Shown here: one piece after another, positions 15,838-24,555 of the stretch
Layout of the letters: the number at the start of each line of letters is the position of its first letter
How positions within the stretch are numbered: the stretch's first letter is position 1
Origin: Actinosynnema sp. ALI-1.44
GTDB lineage: Bacteria; Actinomycetota; Actinomycetes; Mycobacteriales; Pseudonocardiaceae
Length of the DNA stretch: 64,000 nt
Reading direction: 5' to 3'
Assembly: GCF_001984155.1 (NCBI RefSeq)
Contig: NZ_MTQO01000048.1
Location: 434,001 to 498,000 of the forward strand
Notes under the pieces: model-generated
What the model was told of the DNA's origin: nothing
What the model saw: only the letters and a program-made list of their open reading frames with translations
Database searches by the model: none
Program-made: the position numbers and the translations under genes

Positions 15838-16461
15838 ATGCGCCTATCCGGTCGGGAGCGGGCGTACGACTTCGTCAAGAACCAGCTGCTCACGGACCCG
15901 CAGGTGCAGGGCACGTTCATCAACGAGCAGGTGGTCGCCGACCAGCTCGGCGTGTCGCGGACGCCGATCCGCGAGGCCCTGCTCATGCTCGCCGCCCAGC
16001 AACTCGTCGAGCTGGTGCCCAAGCGCGGCGCGTACGTCGCGCCGATGTCCGGCCGCGAACTCACCGAACTGGTCGAGGCCCGCGGCGTGATCGAACGGCA
16101 CGCCGCCACCTTCGCGTGCCACGACGGGCCGGTCGCCGAGATGCGTGACGCGCTCGCCGCGCAGCACCTGTTGCGCTCGGCCGGGCAGGCGCGGGAGTTC
16201 ATCGAGGCCGACACCCGGTTCCACGACGCCCTGGTGCGCTCGACCGGTAACGACATCCTGACCAGGACGTACGAAGGTCTGCGCGACCGGCAGAACCGGG
16301 CGGGCCGGATCGCGCTGGCCAACGTCCCCGGCCGACAGGACAGCGTGCTGACCGAACACGCCGCCATCCTCGACGCCCTCGCCGAGCAGGACGTCGAGCG
16401 CGCGCGGCAGGCCATCGACGCCCACCTGCGGGAAACACTGCGGGTCCAGCTCATCAGCTGA
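15838..16461 (+). CDS. GntR-family regulator, FadR/FCD subgroup
   Basis: This 207-residue regulator has an N-terminal winged helix (about residues 8-75, with INEQVVADQLGVSRTPIREA and LVELVPKRGAYVAP, the GntR signature). An all-helical FCD effector domain follows (about 80-205, including the metal-binding D-x(n)-H pattern in DTRFHDALVRSTGN and the later EHAAILDAL and DAHL). FCD regulators typically respond to carboxylates. ATG 15838 has the ribosome binding site AAGGAG seven bases upstream. Two similar palindromes in the locus, before itself/nitrilase and before the DUF2848 gene, are the likely operators. Confidence 0.92.
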   Translation: MRLSGRERAYDFVKNQLLTDPQVQGTFINEQVVADQLGVSRTPIREALLMLAAQQLVELVPKRGAYVAPMSGRELTELVEARGVIERHAATFACHDGPVAEMRDALAAQHLLRSAGQAREFIEADTRFHDALVRSTGNDILTRTYEGLRDRQNRAGRIALANVPGRQDSVLTEHAAILDALAEQDVERARQAIDAHLRETLRVQLIS

Positions 16462-16649
16462 CCCGGCCGCGCCCGGGATCAGCACGAGCCGCAGCGCCTT
16501 GGGTCAACCGCAACGGCACCAACAATTTTGCGGCGGTACCGCCGATTGTGGCGTAAATTGACAGCACTCCGATGAGGAACGTGGCCGCGCCGGTCGGCGA
16601 CTGTCGCAGAAGTCATGTCGCACCTTCGGGAAGTTGTGGCATATCGTAT

Positions 16650-16666
16650 GTATACAAGTGGTATAC
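16650..16666. promoter_or_regulatory. Candidate GntR operator 2
   Basis: GTATAC-AAGTG-GTATAC is a perfect 6-5-6 palindrome. It lies 21 bases before the preferred DUF2848 start and matches operator 1 at 15810-15826. Confidence 0.65.
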
Positions 16667-16687
16667 GCCAAGCATTCGGAGGTGCCG

Positions 16688-17365
16688 GTGCTGCACTTCA
16701 GCCTTCCTGACGGGCACCGGGTCGCCGTCGAGGTACGCGCGCTGCTCAACGCCGGGTTCGCCGGCCGCAGCCGGGAGCACGTGGCCGAACACGTCGCCGA
16801 ACTGGCCGCGATGGGCATCCCGGCGCCGACGAAGACGCCGTGCCTGTACCCGATCGCCCCGTTCCTGGCGCTGCAGTCCGGCGAGGTGTACGCCCAGCAC
16901 AGCCGTACCTCCGGCGAAGCCGAATGGGCGCTGGTGATCACCCGTGACGAGGTGCTGCTCACCGTCGCCTGCGACCACACCGACCGCGACCTCGAAGTGC
17001 ACGGCGTCGCGTGGAGCAAGCAGGCCGCGCCGGACATGCTCGGCCGCCAGGCCTGGCGGCTGGCCGACGTGGCCGACCGGACCGACGACCTCACGCTCAC
17101 CGCGTGGGTGCGGTCATCGGGGGAATGGACCGAGATCCAGGCGGGTACCTGCGGGGAATTACTCCCGCCGGAGTACTGGATCGACGTCTTACACGCGCAG
17201 AAGCTGCACGCGCCGGGCACCGTCCTGCTTTCCGGCACCATTCCGATGAAAAAGGGCGTCGACCAGTTCGCCGACGCCTGGCGGGTGGAACTGGGCGACC
17301 CGCTCACCGGGCGGACCATCTCGACCGAATACCACGTCCGTCGCCTGCCGGACCCGATCGCATGA
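16688..17365 (+). CDS. DUF2848 family protein
   Basis: This protein of about 225 residues belongs to DUF2848, distantly related to the fumarylacetoacetate hydrolase fold and often encoded near amidases and carboxylate regulators. Recognisable blocks are KTPCLYPIAPFLALQSGEV near the N-terminus, SCDHTDR-like VACDHTDRDLE, and SGTIPMKKGVDQFADAWRV near the C-terminus. The frame runs upstream to 16634, but GTG 16688 (MLHFSLPDG) is preferred because GGAGG lies five bases before it. The GTATAC palindrome at 16650 puts it under the neighbouring GntR regulator. With the nitrilase it suggests breakdown of an amide-containing acid; no activity can be assigned. Confidence 0.8.
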   Translation: MLHFSLPDGHRVAVEVRALLNAGFAGRSREHVAEHVAELAAMGIPAPTKTPCLYPIAPFLALQSGEVYAQHSRTSGEAEWALVITRDEVLLTVACDHTDRDLEVHGVAWSKQAAPDMLGRQAWRLADVADRTDDLTLTAWVRSSGEWTEIQAGTCGELLPPEYWIDVLHAQKLHAPGTVLLSGTIPMKKGVDQFADAWRVELGDPLTGRTISTEYHVRRLPDPIA

Positions 17366-17370
17366 GTTAA

Positions 17371-17438
17371 GATCCCGTAAGGGAGCGCCGGGAAGCCTGG
17401 TCGGCAGCCAATCAGTGCTGTCGATTTACGGGAGAGTC
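17371..17438 (+). promoter_or_regulatory. Structured nhaA leader that can sequester the ribosome binding site
   Basis: TCCCGTAA (17373-17380) pairs perfectly with TTACGGGA (17426-17433), and the right arm contains the GGGAG that should bind the ribosome before ATG 17439. Between the arms, two smaller hairpins can form: GCCGGG...CCTGGTCGGC (17387-17405), and CAGC with GCTG (17405-17420). This is the layout of a translational riboswitch or ion-responsive leader in front of an ion antiporter. The class is not identified; Li+/Na+ riboswitches are the obvious comparison. Confidence 0.5.
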
Positions 17439-18599
17439 ATGCGGCGCGTTCACGTCAGCGACTTCGCCAGGTACCTGCGGACCGAGACGGTCGGCGGCAT
17501 CATCCTGCTCTGCGCGACGGCGGTCGCGCTGTTGCTGGCCAACTCCCCCGCCCGTGGCGTCTACCAGGCGGTTCGCGACTTCCACATCTGGGAGCTGTCG
17601 GTCGGCGACTGGGCGAAGGACGGTCTGCTCGCGGTCTTCTTCTTCGTCGCGGGGCTCGAACTCAAACGCGAACTCGTCGTGGGTGAGTTGTCGAAGTTCA
17701 AGGCCGCGATCCTGCCCGTGATCGGTGCGATCGGCGGCATGGTCGTCCCGATCGGGATAGCACTGGCGGTCGGCTGGGGCGCGCCGGGAATCGAACAGGC
17801 GTGGGCCATTCCGGCAGCGACCGATATCGCGTTCGCGCTCGGTGTGCTGAGCATCACCGCTTCCGGCCTGCCCAGCAGCGCCCGGGTTTTCCTGCTCAGC
17901 CTCGCGGTCGTCGACGACCTCGGCGCGATCCTGATTATCGCGATCCTTTTCACCGCGAAATTCAACCTGCTGGCCGCGGCGGCCGCGATTGTCCTGCTCG
18001 CGCTGTACGCCTACCTGCAGCACAAGCGAATCCGCTCGGCGTGGCTGTACGTGCCGATCGCGCTCGGCACATGGTTCGCGGTGCACGAGTCCGGGGTGCA
18101 CGCCACCATCGCCGGGGTCGCGCTCGGCCTGCTCACCCGCGTCCGCAGGGACCCGTACGAGCGGCACTCGCCCGCAGTCCGGTTGGAACACCGGCTCCAG
18201 CCGTGGTCGGCAGGGTTCGCCGTACCGGTGTTCGCGCTGTTCGCCGCCGGTGTGCCGGTCTCGCCGAGCGCGCTCGGCGAGATGCTGGACGACCGGGTCG
18301 CCGTCGCGGTGATCGCCGGACTGCTGATCGGCAAGCTCCTCGGGATCTTCGGCGCCTCGTTCCTCGCCGTCCGGCTCAAGGCCGCCGTACTGCCCAACGA
18401 CCTCGGCTGGCGTGACCTGGCCGCGGTGTCGATGCTCGGCGGTGTCGGGTTCACCGTCAGCCTGCTGATCGCCGATCTTGCCCTCGACGCGACCGCGGCG
18501 GACCGGGTGAAGGCGGCGGTCCTGCTCGCGTCGGCGGCGGCGTCGTTGCTGGCTGCGGCGCTGTTGGTGCGGCGCAGCCGGGCACACCGGGCCTCGTGA
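17439..18599 (+). CDS. nhaA: Na+/H+ antiporter NhaA
   Basis: This 386-residue multi-pass membrane protein (11-12 helices) exchanges Na+ or Li+ for protons. The NhaA motifs are clear: TDIAFALGVL in the unwound helix 4 region and the ion-binding aspartate pair in AVVDDLGAILI. The N-terminal RTETVGGIILLCAT block is also typical. ATG 17439 is preferred to the upstream in-frame start because GGAGAG lies five bases before it. The leader folds over that site, which suggests translational control. It is followed by the holin-like gene after 24 bases. Confidence 0.94.
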   Translation: MRRVHVSDFARYLRTETVGGIILLCATAVALLLANSPARGVYQAVRDFHIWELSVGDWAKDGLLAVFFFVAGLELKRELVVGELSKFKAAILPVIGAIGGMVVPIGIALAVGWGAPGIEQAWAIPAATDIAFALGVLSITASGLPSSARVFLLSLAVVDDLGAILIIAILFTAKFNLLAAAAAIVLLALYAYLQHKRIRSAWLYVPIALGTWFAVHESGVHATIAGVALGLLTRVRRDPYERHSPAVRLEHRLQPWSAGFAVPVFALFAAGVPVSPSALGEMLDDRVAVAVIAGLLIGKLLGIFGASFLAVRLKAAVLPNDLGWRDLAAVSMLGGVGFTVSLLIADLALDATAADRVKAAVLLASAAASLLAAALLVRRSRAHRAS

Positions 18600-18623
18600 C
18601 CGCCCACGTGGCACGATGACCAG

Positions 18624-19106
18624 GTGACGAGTGCGCAGCAGAACGACCGTGCAGGCTCGGGACTGCCACAGGTCCCGTCGATCCCCCTGACCGAGGACCG
18701 GATCGGTCTGCCCCCGGGCGACCAGTCGATCGGGGCCCTGGTCAAGGACGCCACCACGCATCTGTCCACACTGGTCCGGGCCGAGATCGAGCTTGCCAAG
18801 ATCGAGATCTCCCGTGACGTCAAGCGCGCCGTGCGGGGGAGCATCTTCTTCATCCTCGCCCTCGTGGTGCTGATGTTCAGCCTGTACTTCCCGTTCATCG
18901 CGCTCGCCGAGGGGCTGGCCGAGATCGGCCTGCAGCGCTGGGCGGGCTTCCTGATCACCTGGGGCGTGATGCTGGTCGTCGTCGGACTGCTCGGCTACCT
19001 CGGCTACCGCAAGGTGCGGGGCATCAAGGGTCCGAAGAAGACGATCCAGTCGGCACAGGAGACGTTGGCCGCGCTCAAGCGCGACAGCGATGAGTCACCT
19101 TCCTGA
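18624..19106 (+). CDS. Phage holin-III-like membrane protein (Rv3669 type)
   Basis: This 160-residue protein has a polar N-terminus, a helix with repeated charged residues (about 38-70: ATTHLSTLVRAEIELAKIEI) and two transmembrane segments (about 75-100 and 115-137). The C-terminal tail is lysine-rich and cytoplasmic. The pattern is that of the 'putative actinobacterial holin-X/holin superfamily III' family, which is chromosomal and not shown to act as a holin. The GTG at 18624 is close to nhaA. The next gene begins 17 bases before this one ends, so the two are coupled, as in Rv3669-ephE. Confidence 0.8.
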   Translation: MTSAQQNDRAGSGLPQVPSIPLTEDRIGLPPGDQSIGALVKDATTHLSTLVRAEIELAKIEISRDVKRAVRGSIFFILALVVLMFSLYFPFIALAEGLAEIGLQRWAGFLITWGVMLVVVGLLGYLGYRKVRGIKGPKKTIQSAQETLAALKRDSDESPS

Positions 19107-20031
19107 TCCGGCCACGGTCCGCGTCGACGGTCCATGGGCGCACCGCGACGTCCACGCCAACGGGATCAGGCTGCACGTCAGCGAGACCGGCGAGGGCCCG
19201 CTCGCGCTGATGCTGCACGGCTTCGGCGAGTTCTGGTGGAGCTGGCGGCACCAGCTGACCGCGCTGAGCGACGCCGGGTTCCGCGCGGTCGCGGTCGACC
19301 TGCGCGGCTACGGGGACTCGGACAAACCCCCGCGCGGCTACGACGCGTGGACCCTCGCCGGTGACGTCGGTGGCCTGATCAAGGCGCTCGGGGAGCGCAA
19401 GGCGCACGTCATCGGGCACGGCTGGGGAGGCATGCTGGCCTGGTCGGCAGCCGCGCTGCACCCGAGGCTGGTGCACTCGGTCGTCGCGATCGGCGCGGCC
19501 CACCCGCTCGCGCTGCGCCGTCAGATCCGCCGGACCGCGCTGCGCCGCAAGGCCGGCAACCAGGCACGTGCGGCCGGAACGGTGTTCCGCGGGCAGATCC
19601 CGATGTACCCGGAACGCAAGCTGGTCAAGGACGACGCGATCGCGCTCGAACACCTGATGCGCCGGTGGGCGGGTCCACAATGGGCGGCGAGCGCGGACTT
19701 CACGGCAGCCGTCGAACGCTACAAGCAGGCCATCCGGATCCGCGGTGTCGCGTTCTCCGCGATGGAGTACTACCGGTGGGCCGTGCGCTCCCAGATCCGC
19801 AGCGACGGCCGCCGCTTCGGCGACGCGCTCGACAAGACGATCCCCGTCCCGTCACTGCGCATCCACGGCGCCGAGGACCCGTTCATCCTGCCGGCCACGG
19901 CGAAGGCGTCACACCGCTGGCTCCCGAAGGGGGCACCGCTGCACATGCTCGCCGACATCGGGCACTACCCGCACGAGGAAGCGCCCGACAGCGTCAACAA
20001 AACCCTCAAATCCTGGCTCTCAACCGTCTGA
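19090..20031 (+). CDS. Alpha/beta hydrolase, EphE-like, lacking the nucleophile
   Basis: This 313-residue protein has the epoxide-hydrolase-type alpha/beta fold: the oxyanion motif MLHGFGEFWWSW, DLRGYGDSDKPP, and a C-terminal acid/His region (HGAEDPFILP and IGHYPHEE). At the nucleophile elbow it reads GHGWGG, with Gly at residue 111 where epoxide hydrolases have Asp and esterases Ser. So either the enzyme is catalytically different or it is a non-enzymatic member. The codon is GGC, and surrounding sequence is intact, so this is not a frameshift. The position matches ephE (Rv3670). Function as an epoxide hydrolase should not be assumed. Confidence 0.82.
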   Translation: MSHLPDPATVRVDGPWAHRDVHANGIRLHVSETGEGPLALMLHGFGEFWWSWRHQLTALSDAGFRAVAVDLRGYGDSDKPPRGYDAWTLAGDVGGLIKALGERKAHVIGHGWGGMLAWSAAALHPRLVHSVVAIGAAHPLALRRQIRRTALRRKAGNQARAAGTVFRGQIPMYPERKLVKDDAIALEHLMRRWAGPQWAASADFTAAVERYKQAIRIRGVAFSAMEYYRWAVRSQIRSDGRRFGDALDKTIPVPSLRIHGAEDPFILPATAKASHRWLPKGAPLHMLADIGHYPHEEAPDSVNKTLKSWLSTV

Positions 20032-20035
20032 ACCC

Positions 20036-20081
20036 CTCGTGAGTGGTTACCGGTGTTCTAACCCGGATGAACACTCACGAG
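20036..20081. terminator. Bidirectional terminator between convergent genes
   Basis: CTCGTGAGTG (20036-20045) pairs with CACTCACGAG (20072-20081). It separates the ends of the EphE-like gene and marP. Confidence 0.65.
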
Positions 20082-20089
20082 CTGGTGGT

Positions 20090-21274
20090 TCAGGCGGCGC
20101 AGGCTCCGGTGTCGACTCGGCGGGTCAGCCTTGGTGCCTGCTGCACCTCGTCGGAGACCTCCTTGGCGGTCAGCACGAAACCCGTCTCGTCGTCGTCGAC
20201 CGCGGCGCCGAACACCACCCCGACGACCTGGCCGTTCGGATCGACCAGCGGGCCGCCGGAGTTGCCGCTCTGCACCTTCGCACGCACGGTGAACACGTCA
20301 CGGGTGACCGTGTTGGCGTCGTAGATGTCCGGGCCGCGCAGGTTGATCCGCTCCCTGACCCGCGCGGCCGAAGCCGTGTACGGGCCGTCCAGCGGGTAGC
20401 CGAGCACGATGGTCGAGTCACCCTTGTTGGCGTCCTGCGGCGCGAACGGCAACGCCTTCGCGTTCAGCTCAGGCACGGACAGGATCGCCACGTCCACCGA
20501 CGGGTCGTAGAGCACGACACGCGCGTCGAGCTGGCCGCCGTCCGTCTCCACGGACACCTGGTCGGTTCCGGCGACCACGTGCGCGTTGGTCATCACGCGC
20601 TGCGGCGAGATCACGAAACCCGTGCCCTCCAGCGCACGCGAGCAGGACTGCGCGCGGGCGTGGATCTTGAGCACGCTCGACCGGACCCGCTGGACCACCG
20701 GGCTGGACTGCAACGCCGGGTCCGGCGGGCCGGTGTCGATCAGCGGGGTCTGCGAGAACGGCCCCATCACGTTGGGGAATCCGGAGTCGTCGAGCAGCTT
20801 CTTCACGCCGTTGGGCAGCTTCTCGGCGCCCGGCGGCATGATGTCGTTGACGCCGCCGAGGACAACCGAGCCCCGGATCGCGTTGGCCAGACCGGGCAGG
20901 CCGGTGACCGTCGTCAACGGCACCGCGATGATCCACGCGACCACGAACACGACCACGCCCTGCACGAGCGCACCGAGGACGCTCTCGACCGGCGTGAGGT
21001 TGGGCGTCTTCATCTTGCGACGCAAGGTTCTGCCGACCCACACCCCGGCTGTCTCACCCAGAGCGACCAGGAACACCACGATCGCGATGAAGAACGCCGC
21101 CCGGGTGGCGAAGTTGGTGAAGTTCTCCACGACGAGCGGGGCGACGATGGCGCCGAGCACCAGTCCGGCGAACACACCGAGGAGAGCGGGCAGAGCGATC
21201 ACCACGCCCTGTCGCGCACCGGAAATCGCGGCCAACACGACAAGCGCCAGCACCAGCACGTCGACCCAGTTCAA
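20090..21274 (-). CDS. marP: Membrane-anchored periplasmic serine protease MarP
   Basis: This 394-residue protein has four N-terminal membrane segments (about residues 1-125, CvpA-like). An extracytoplasmic chymotrypsin-fold protease domain follows (about 195-385). The catalytic residues are His232 in TNAHVVAG, the Asp in DPSVDVAIL, and Ser339 in QSGNSGGPL. Two cysteines flanking the domain can form the disulfide seen in MarP (one in ARAQSCSRAL, one in the C-terminal TGACAA). M. tuberculosis MarP (Rv3671c) is needed for acid resistance and processes the peptidoglycan hydrolase RipA. It is the last gene of the coupled nth operon: the NUDIX stop is 3 bases before this ATG. Confidence 0.93.
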   Translation of the reverse strand: MNWVDVLVLALVVLAAISGARQGVVIALPALLGVFAGLVLGAIVAPLVVENFTNFATRAAFFIAIVVFLVALGETAGVWVGRTLRRKMKTPNLTPVESVLGALVQGVVVFVVAWIIAVPLTTVTGLPGLANAIRGSVVLGGVNDIMPPGAEKLPNGVKKLLDDSGFPNVMGPFSQTPLIDTGPPDPALQSSPVVQRVRSSVLKIHARAQSCSRALEGTGFVISPQRVMTNAHVVAGTDQVSVETDGGQLDARVVLYDPSVDVAILSVPELNAKALPFAPQDANKGDSTIVLGYPLDGPYTASAARVRERINLRGPDIYDANTVTRDVFTVRAKVQSGNSGGPLVDPNGQVVGVVFGAAVDDDETGFVLTAKEVSDEVQQAPRLTRRVDTGACAA

Positions 21275-21277
21275 GCT

Positions 21278-21958
21278 TCACTCCTCTGGACGGCTCGACC
21301 GCCACGCTACGTCAAGTTCCCGTACATCGGTCGTGTCCCACGGCACTTCCCACCCACCTATGGCCAGCACGACCGTCAGCAGCCCGGCGGTGAACCCCCA
21401 GACGAGCATGTCGGGTGCGGAGAACGCGGGCCCGGTGAACCCGGACGGGTGCCGGACCCTGAACCGGTTCGCCGGGTCCGCGAGGTGATCGAGGGGGATG
21501 CGGGCGACCGCCGCGGTCTCCGCCAGGTCGACCGCCCGGACCGGGGACGACGTGTGCCAGTGCGCGACGACCGGTGTGACGAGAAACTTCGAAACCGGGA
21601 CATACAACTCGGGCATAACGGCGACCGGCTGGACACCGCTGGGCAGGACGCCGGTTTCCTCGACCGCCTCGCGCATCGCGGTGCCGATCGGGAAGTCGTC
21701 CCCCTCGTCGGCCTTGCCACCGGGGAACGCGACCTGGCCGGGATGCGAGCCGAGGTCGTCCGAGCGGCGGATCAACAGCACGTCGGGGCCGTTCGGGCCT
21801 TCGCCGAGCAGGATCAGCACGGCCGCGGGCCGGGCGACGACGTGGTCGGGCGGGGCGAGCCTGCGGAACATCTCCACGTCCAGCTCACCGGTCGCGCCGA
21901 CGAGCTTGGCCATCCAGTTCGGGACGTCGGCCGGGTCGACGAGCGGGCCGTGCGTCAT
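21278..21958 (-). CDS. NUDIX hydrolase, CoA pyrophosphatase type
   Basis: This 226-residue protein has the CoA-pyrophosphatase pattern LLIRRSDDLGSHPGQVAFPG followed by the NUDIX box region GGKADEGDD...REAVEETGV. It would cleave CoA or a related nucleoside diphosphate compound with Mg2+. ATG 21958 is chosen because it overlaps the stop of the thioredoxin-like gene (ATGA); the frame is open far upstream, but that part is antisense of no family. Same order as Rv3672c. Confidence 0.9.
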   Translation of the reverse strand: MTHGPLVDPADVPNWMAKLVGATGELDVEMFRRLAPPDHVVARPAAVLILLGEGPNGPDVLLIRRSDDLGSHPGQVAFPGGKADEGDDFPIGTAMREAVEETGVLPSGVQPVAVMPELYVPVSKFLVTPVVAHWHTSSPVRAVDLAETAAVARIPLDHLADPANRFRVRHPSGFTGPAFSAPDMLVWGFTAGLLTVVLAIGGWEVPWDTTDVRELDVAWRSSRPEE

Positions 21959-22518
21959 TGACCCACCGCCTTGCGTACATCCGCCACGGTCCTGAAGACG
22001 GGCGGGTCGCTGACCAGGTTCACTTGGCCCTGCGCGTTGATGAGGTACGACGACGGCATCCTCGGCGGTCGCAGCGCCTTCCACAGCGAGTCGTCCTTGT
22101 CGAACAGCGCGGGTAAGCGCACGTCCAGGTCGCGTAGCAGGGCGGTGCTGGCCGCCTGGTCGCTCTGGACGGCCAGGGTCACGACCGGGATCGCGCCCGG
22201 CTCGGCGGCGTATGCCGAAAGCACGGGGAGCTCCTCCCGACAGGGCGCGCACCAGGTGCCCCAGACGTTCACCAGGACCGGCCCGGCAAACGCTTGCGCG
22301 ACGTCCGTGACACCGCCGTCGGCCAGGCAGACTGCTTTGAGGCCCTGCATCGTCTCGACCGCGACACCCTGGCGTGAGCACGTCGGCAGGTTCGTCTTGA
22401 TCGGCTGCGGCGACGGCGGGACGGCTTGCGGGGCGTCGTCACCGCGCGGCCACAGCGCGACCGCCCCGGCCACGACGAGGACCAACGCGACGATCGCCCA
22501 GCGGACCCGGACGCTCAA
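21955..22518 (-). CDS. Membrane-anchored thioredoxin-like protein (TlpA/ResA type)
   Basis: This 187-residue protein has one N-terminal membrane anchor (about residues 6-25, [18 protein letters not shown]). The thioredoxin-fold domain with [13 protein letters not shown] faces the outside. A second cysteine pair (CSRQG and AVCLADGG) lies before the fold. It probably acts in extracytoplasmic thiol reduction. The proposed start is TTG 22518, which overlaps the nth stop (TTGA); the family N-terminus begins there and no ATG or GTG fits better. Order matches Rv3673c. Next to marP, whose domain has a disulfide, a link in disulfide handling is possible but unproven. Confidence 0.85.
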   Translation of the reverse strand: MSVRVRWAIVALVLVVAGAVALWPRGDDAPQAVPPSPQPIKTNLPTCSRQGVAVETMQGLKAVCLADGGVTDVAQAFAGPVLVNVWGTWCAPCREELPVLSAYAAEPGAIPVVTLAVQSDQAASTALLRDLDVRLPALFDKDDSLWKALRPPRMPSSYLINAQGQVNLVSDPPVFRTVADVRKAVGQ

Positions 22519-23300
22519 CTGGTGACCTTGCGTTTGGGCTTGCCCGCCTGTTCGGCCAGGGCGAGCAGGTGCTCGGCCTCCACGCCCTTGACGAGCTTGG
22601 CGGCCTCCTCGAACCCCGTGGGCCCGGCGCCGTACGAAGGGCAGTCCTTGGCCAGCAGGCATGCGCCGCACGCCGGTTTGCGGGCGTGGCAGACGCGCCG
22701 TCCGTGGAAGATGATCCAGTGCGACGCCATCGTCCAGTCCTTGGGCGGCAACAACGCGCCAACCGCGTACTCGACCTTGACCGGGTCCTCCTCCGCGGTC
22801 CACTCCCAGCGCCGCACGAGCCTGCCGAAGTGCGTGTCCACGGTCAGACCGGGCACGTCGAAGGCGTTGCCGAGGACGACGTTGGCGGTCTTGCGGCCGA
22901 CACCGGGGAGCGTGACGAGCTCCTCCATGGTGCCGGGCACCTCGCCGCCGAATCGCTCGACCAGCGCGGCACCGAGCCCGATGACGGCGGCGGCCTTGTT
23001 GCGGTAGAAGCCGGTCGGCCGGATCAGCTCCTCCATCTCGGTCCGGTCGGCACTCGCGTAGTCGGCGGCGGTCTTGTACTTCGCGAACAGCGCGGGCGTG
23101 GTCAGGTTGACCCGGACATCCGTGGTCTGCGCGGACAGCACGACCGCGACGATCAGCTCGAGCGGGTTGGTGAAGTCGAGCTCGGCGCGCGCGTCCGGAT
23201 ACGCCTCGGACAGCGAGCGCATCATCCGCCTGGCTCGTCGGACCAACCCCGTCGCCGGTTTGACCGTCTGGCCGGGTGGCTGCTTGGTGGCGGGAGGCAC
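22515..23300 (-). CDS. nth: Endonuclease III
   Basis: This 261-residue base-excision DNA glycosylase/AP lyase has the helix-hairpin-helix [14 protein letters not shown] with the catalytic Lys (GRKTA). The catalytic Asp is in [10 protein letters not shown], and the [4Fe-4S] cluster is C-x6-C-x2-C-x5-C ([17 protein letters not shown]). The first 25 residues are an actinobacterial extension. It heads the coupled minus-strand operon nth, thioredoxin-like, NUDIX, marP. Confidence 0.96.
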   Translation of the reverse strand: MPPATKQPPGQTVKPATGLVRRARRMMRSLSEAYPDARAELDFTNPLELIVAVVLSAQTTDVRVNLTTPALFAKYKTAADYASADRTEMEELIRPTGFYRNKAAAVIGLGAALVERFGGEVPGTMEELVTLPGVGRKTANVVLGNAFDVPGLTVDTHFGRLVRRWEWTAEEDPVKVEYAVGALLPPKDWTMASHWIIFHGRRVCHARKPACGACLLAKDCPSYGAGPTGFEEAAKLVKGVEAEHLLALAEQAGKPKRKVTS

Positions 23301-23392
23301 GGGACTAGCCTACGGGCCGCCGAACAACGTCAACCGACCCCAGACGTCTTAGTCAATGTGCCCCCGACGCACGTTAAGCGAGGATCAAACTG

Positions 23393-23644
23393 ATGGTGGC
23401 TGTCTGGTTCGTGTTCGTGGTGCCGCTCGTGATCATGCTGTTCGCCCTGTTCATGGAGCGTGTGGAGACACGGCTGCGCAACGGCGCCGTGCGTGAGGAC
23501 GAGGTCACCCAGCTGCTCGAGGACGTCCGGCCGGACGAGGTCCGCGCGCTCCAGGTCAGCGGGATCGGCCGCGCGCTGGAGCTGTTCAGGCTGCGCCGCC
23601 GAGGCGGACGCGCCGCGCGGACTAGGCAGCGCGTGCGCATGTGA
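23393..23644 (+). CDS. Small membrane protein (Rv3675-like position)
   Basis: This 83-residue protein has one N-terminal transmembrane helix (about residues 2-20) followed by an acidic helix (REDEVTQLLEDVRPDEVRAL) and an Arg-rich tail. It lies between nth and crp, where M. tuberculosis has the membrane-protein gene Rv3675. It is probably anchored with the C-terminus in the cytoplasm. No function is known. Confidence 0.7.
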   Translation: MVAVWFVFVVPLVIMLFALFMERVETRLRNGAVREDEVTQLLEDVRPDEVRALQVSGIGRALELFRLRRRGGRAARTRQRVRM

Positions 23645-23762
23645 CTACTTACCGGTAGCGTGCGGCGTGCCCGGTAAGTACATCCGGGTGAACGTCCTAC
23701 ACTGCAGGTAGTGAAGACGGCGACGGTGTCTGGTTCGCCGTGTCTCGACAGGAGGGACGAGC

Positions 23763-24437
23763 GTGGACGAGACCCTGGCCAGGGCAGGCATCTTCCAGGG
23801 GGTTGAGCCAGCGGCAGCCGAGGCGCTCAGCCAGACGCTCGAGAATGTGGAGTTCCCCCGCGGGCATGTCATCTTCGCCGAGGGTGAGCCGGGCGACCGG
23901 CTGTACATCATCCTGTCGGGCAAGGTGAAGCTCGGCCGGAAGTCGCCGGACGGGCGGGAGAACCTGCTCGGCATCTTCGGGCCGTCGGACATGTTCGGTG
24001 AGCTCTCGATCTTCGACCCGGGCCCCCGTACGTCGACAGCGACGACGGTGACCGAGGTCCGAGCGGTGACGATGGGCCGGCCGGAACTGCGGCAGTGGAT
24101 CGCCACCCGCCCGGAGATCGCGGAGCAGCTGCTGCGCGTGGTGGCCCGCAGGCTGCGCCGGACGAACGGCATGCTCGCCGACCTGATCTTCACCGACGTG
24201 CCTGGCCGGGTGGCGAAAGCCCTGCTCCAGCTGGCACAGCGGTTCGGCAGCCAGGAGGCGGGGCTGCTGCGGGTCACGCACGACCTGACCCAGGAGGAGA
24301 TCGCCCAGTACGTCGGCGCCTCCCGCGAGACTGTGAACAAGGCCCTGGCCGACTTCGCGCACCGCGGTTGGTTGCGCCTGGAGGGCAAGAGCGTGCTCAT
24401 CCTCGACCCGGAGCGCCTGGCCCGCCGGGCCCGGTAG
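23763..24437 (+). CDS. crp: Crp/Fnr-family cAMP receptor protein
   Basis: This 224-residue regulator has a cyclic nucleotide-binding domain (about residues 10-120) with the phosphate-binding cassette [19 protein letters not shown] long dimer helix follows, then a winged HTH (about 165-215, with [20 protein letters not shown]). The cassette Arg and the Ser/Thr pair needed for cAMP are present. It resembles M. tuberculosis Crp (Rv3676), a global regulator. GTG 23763 has GGAGGGACGAGC directly upstream. A long hairpin terminator follows. Confidence 0.95.
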   Translation: MDETLARAGIFQGVEPAAAEALSQTLENVEFPRGHVIFAEGEPGDRLYIILSGKVKLGRKSPDGRENLLGIFGPSDMFGELSIFDPGPRTSTATTVTEVRAVTMGRPELRQWIATRPEIAEQLLRVVARRLRRTNGMLADLIFTDVPGRVAKALLQLAQRFGSQEAGLLRVTHDLTQEEIAQYVGASRETVNKALADFAHRGWLRLEGKSVLILDPERLARRAR

Positions 24438-24511
24438 ATCCACCCAGCTCACTGTGGCCCTCGGAGTTCCCGGGGGCTACAGCCGTGCGGTGCTTCCAGC
24501 TGGTGGGCACA

Positions 24512-24555
24512 CAAAGGGCCGGGCGCTGCCCCCGACGCAGCGCACCGGCCCTTTG
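24512..24555 (+). terminator. Terminator behind crp
   Basis: CAAAGGGCCGG plus GCGCTGC (24512-24529) pair with 24537-24555 with a single bulged base. The stem ends in CCGGCCCTTTG. This is one of the strongest hairpins in the window. Confidence 0.85.

Noticed and set aside
17371-17438. Cobalamin riboswitch upstream of nhaA
   Set aside because: The stretch GGGAAGCCTGGTCGGCA recalls the B12-element core, but the B12 box and the long peripheral helices are missing and the gene is unrelated to cobalamin.
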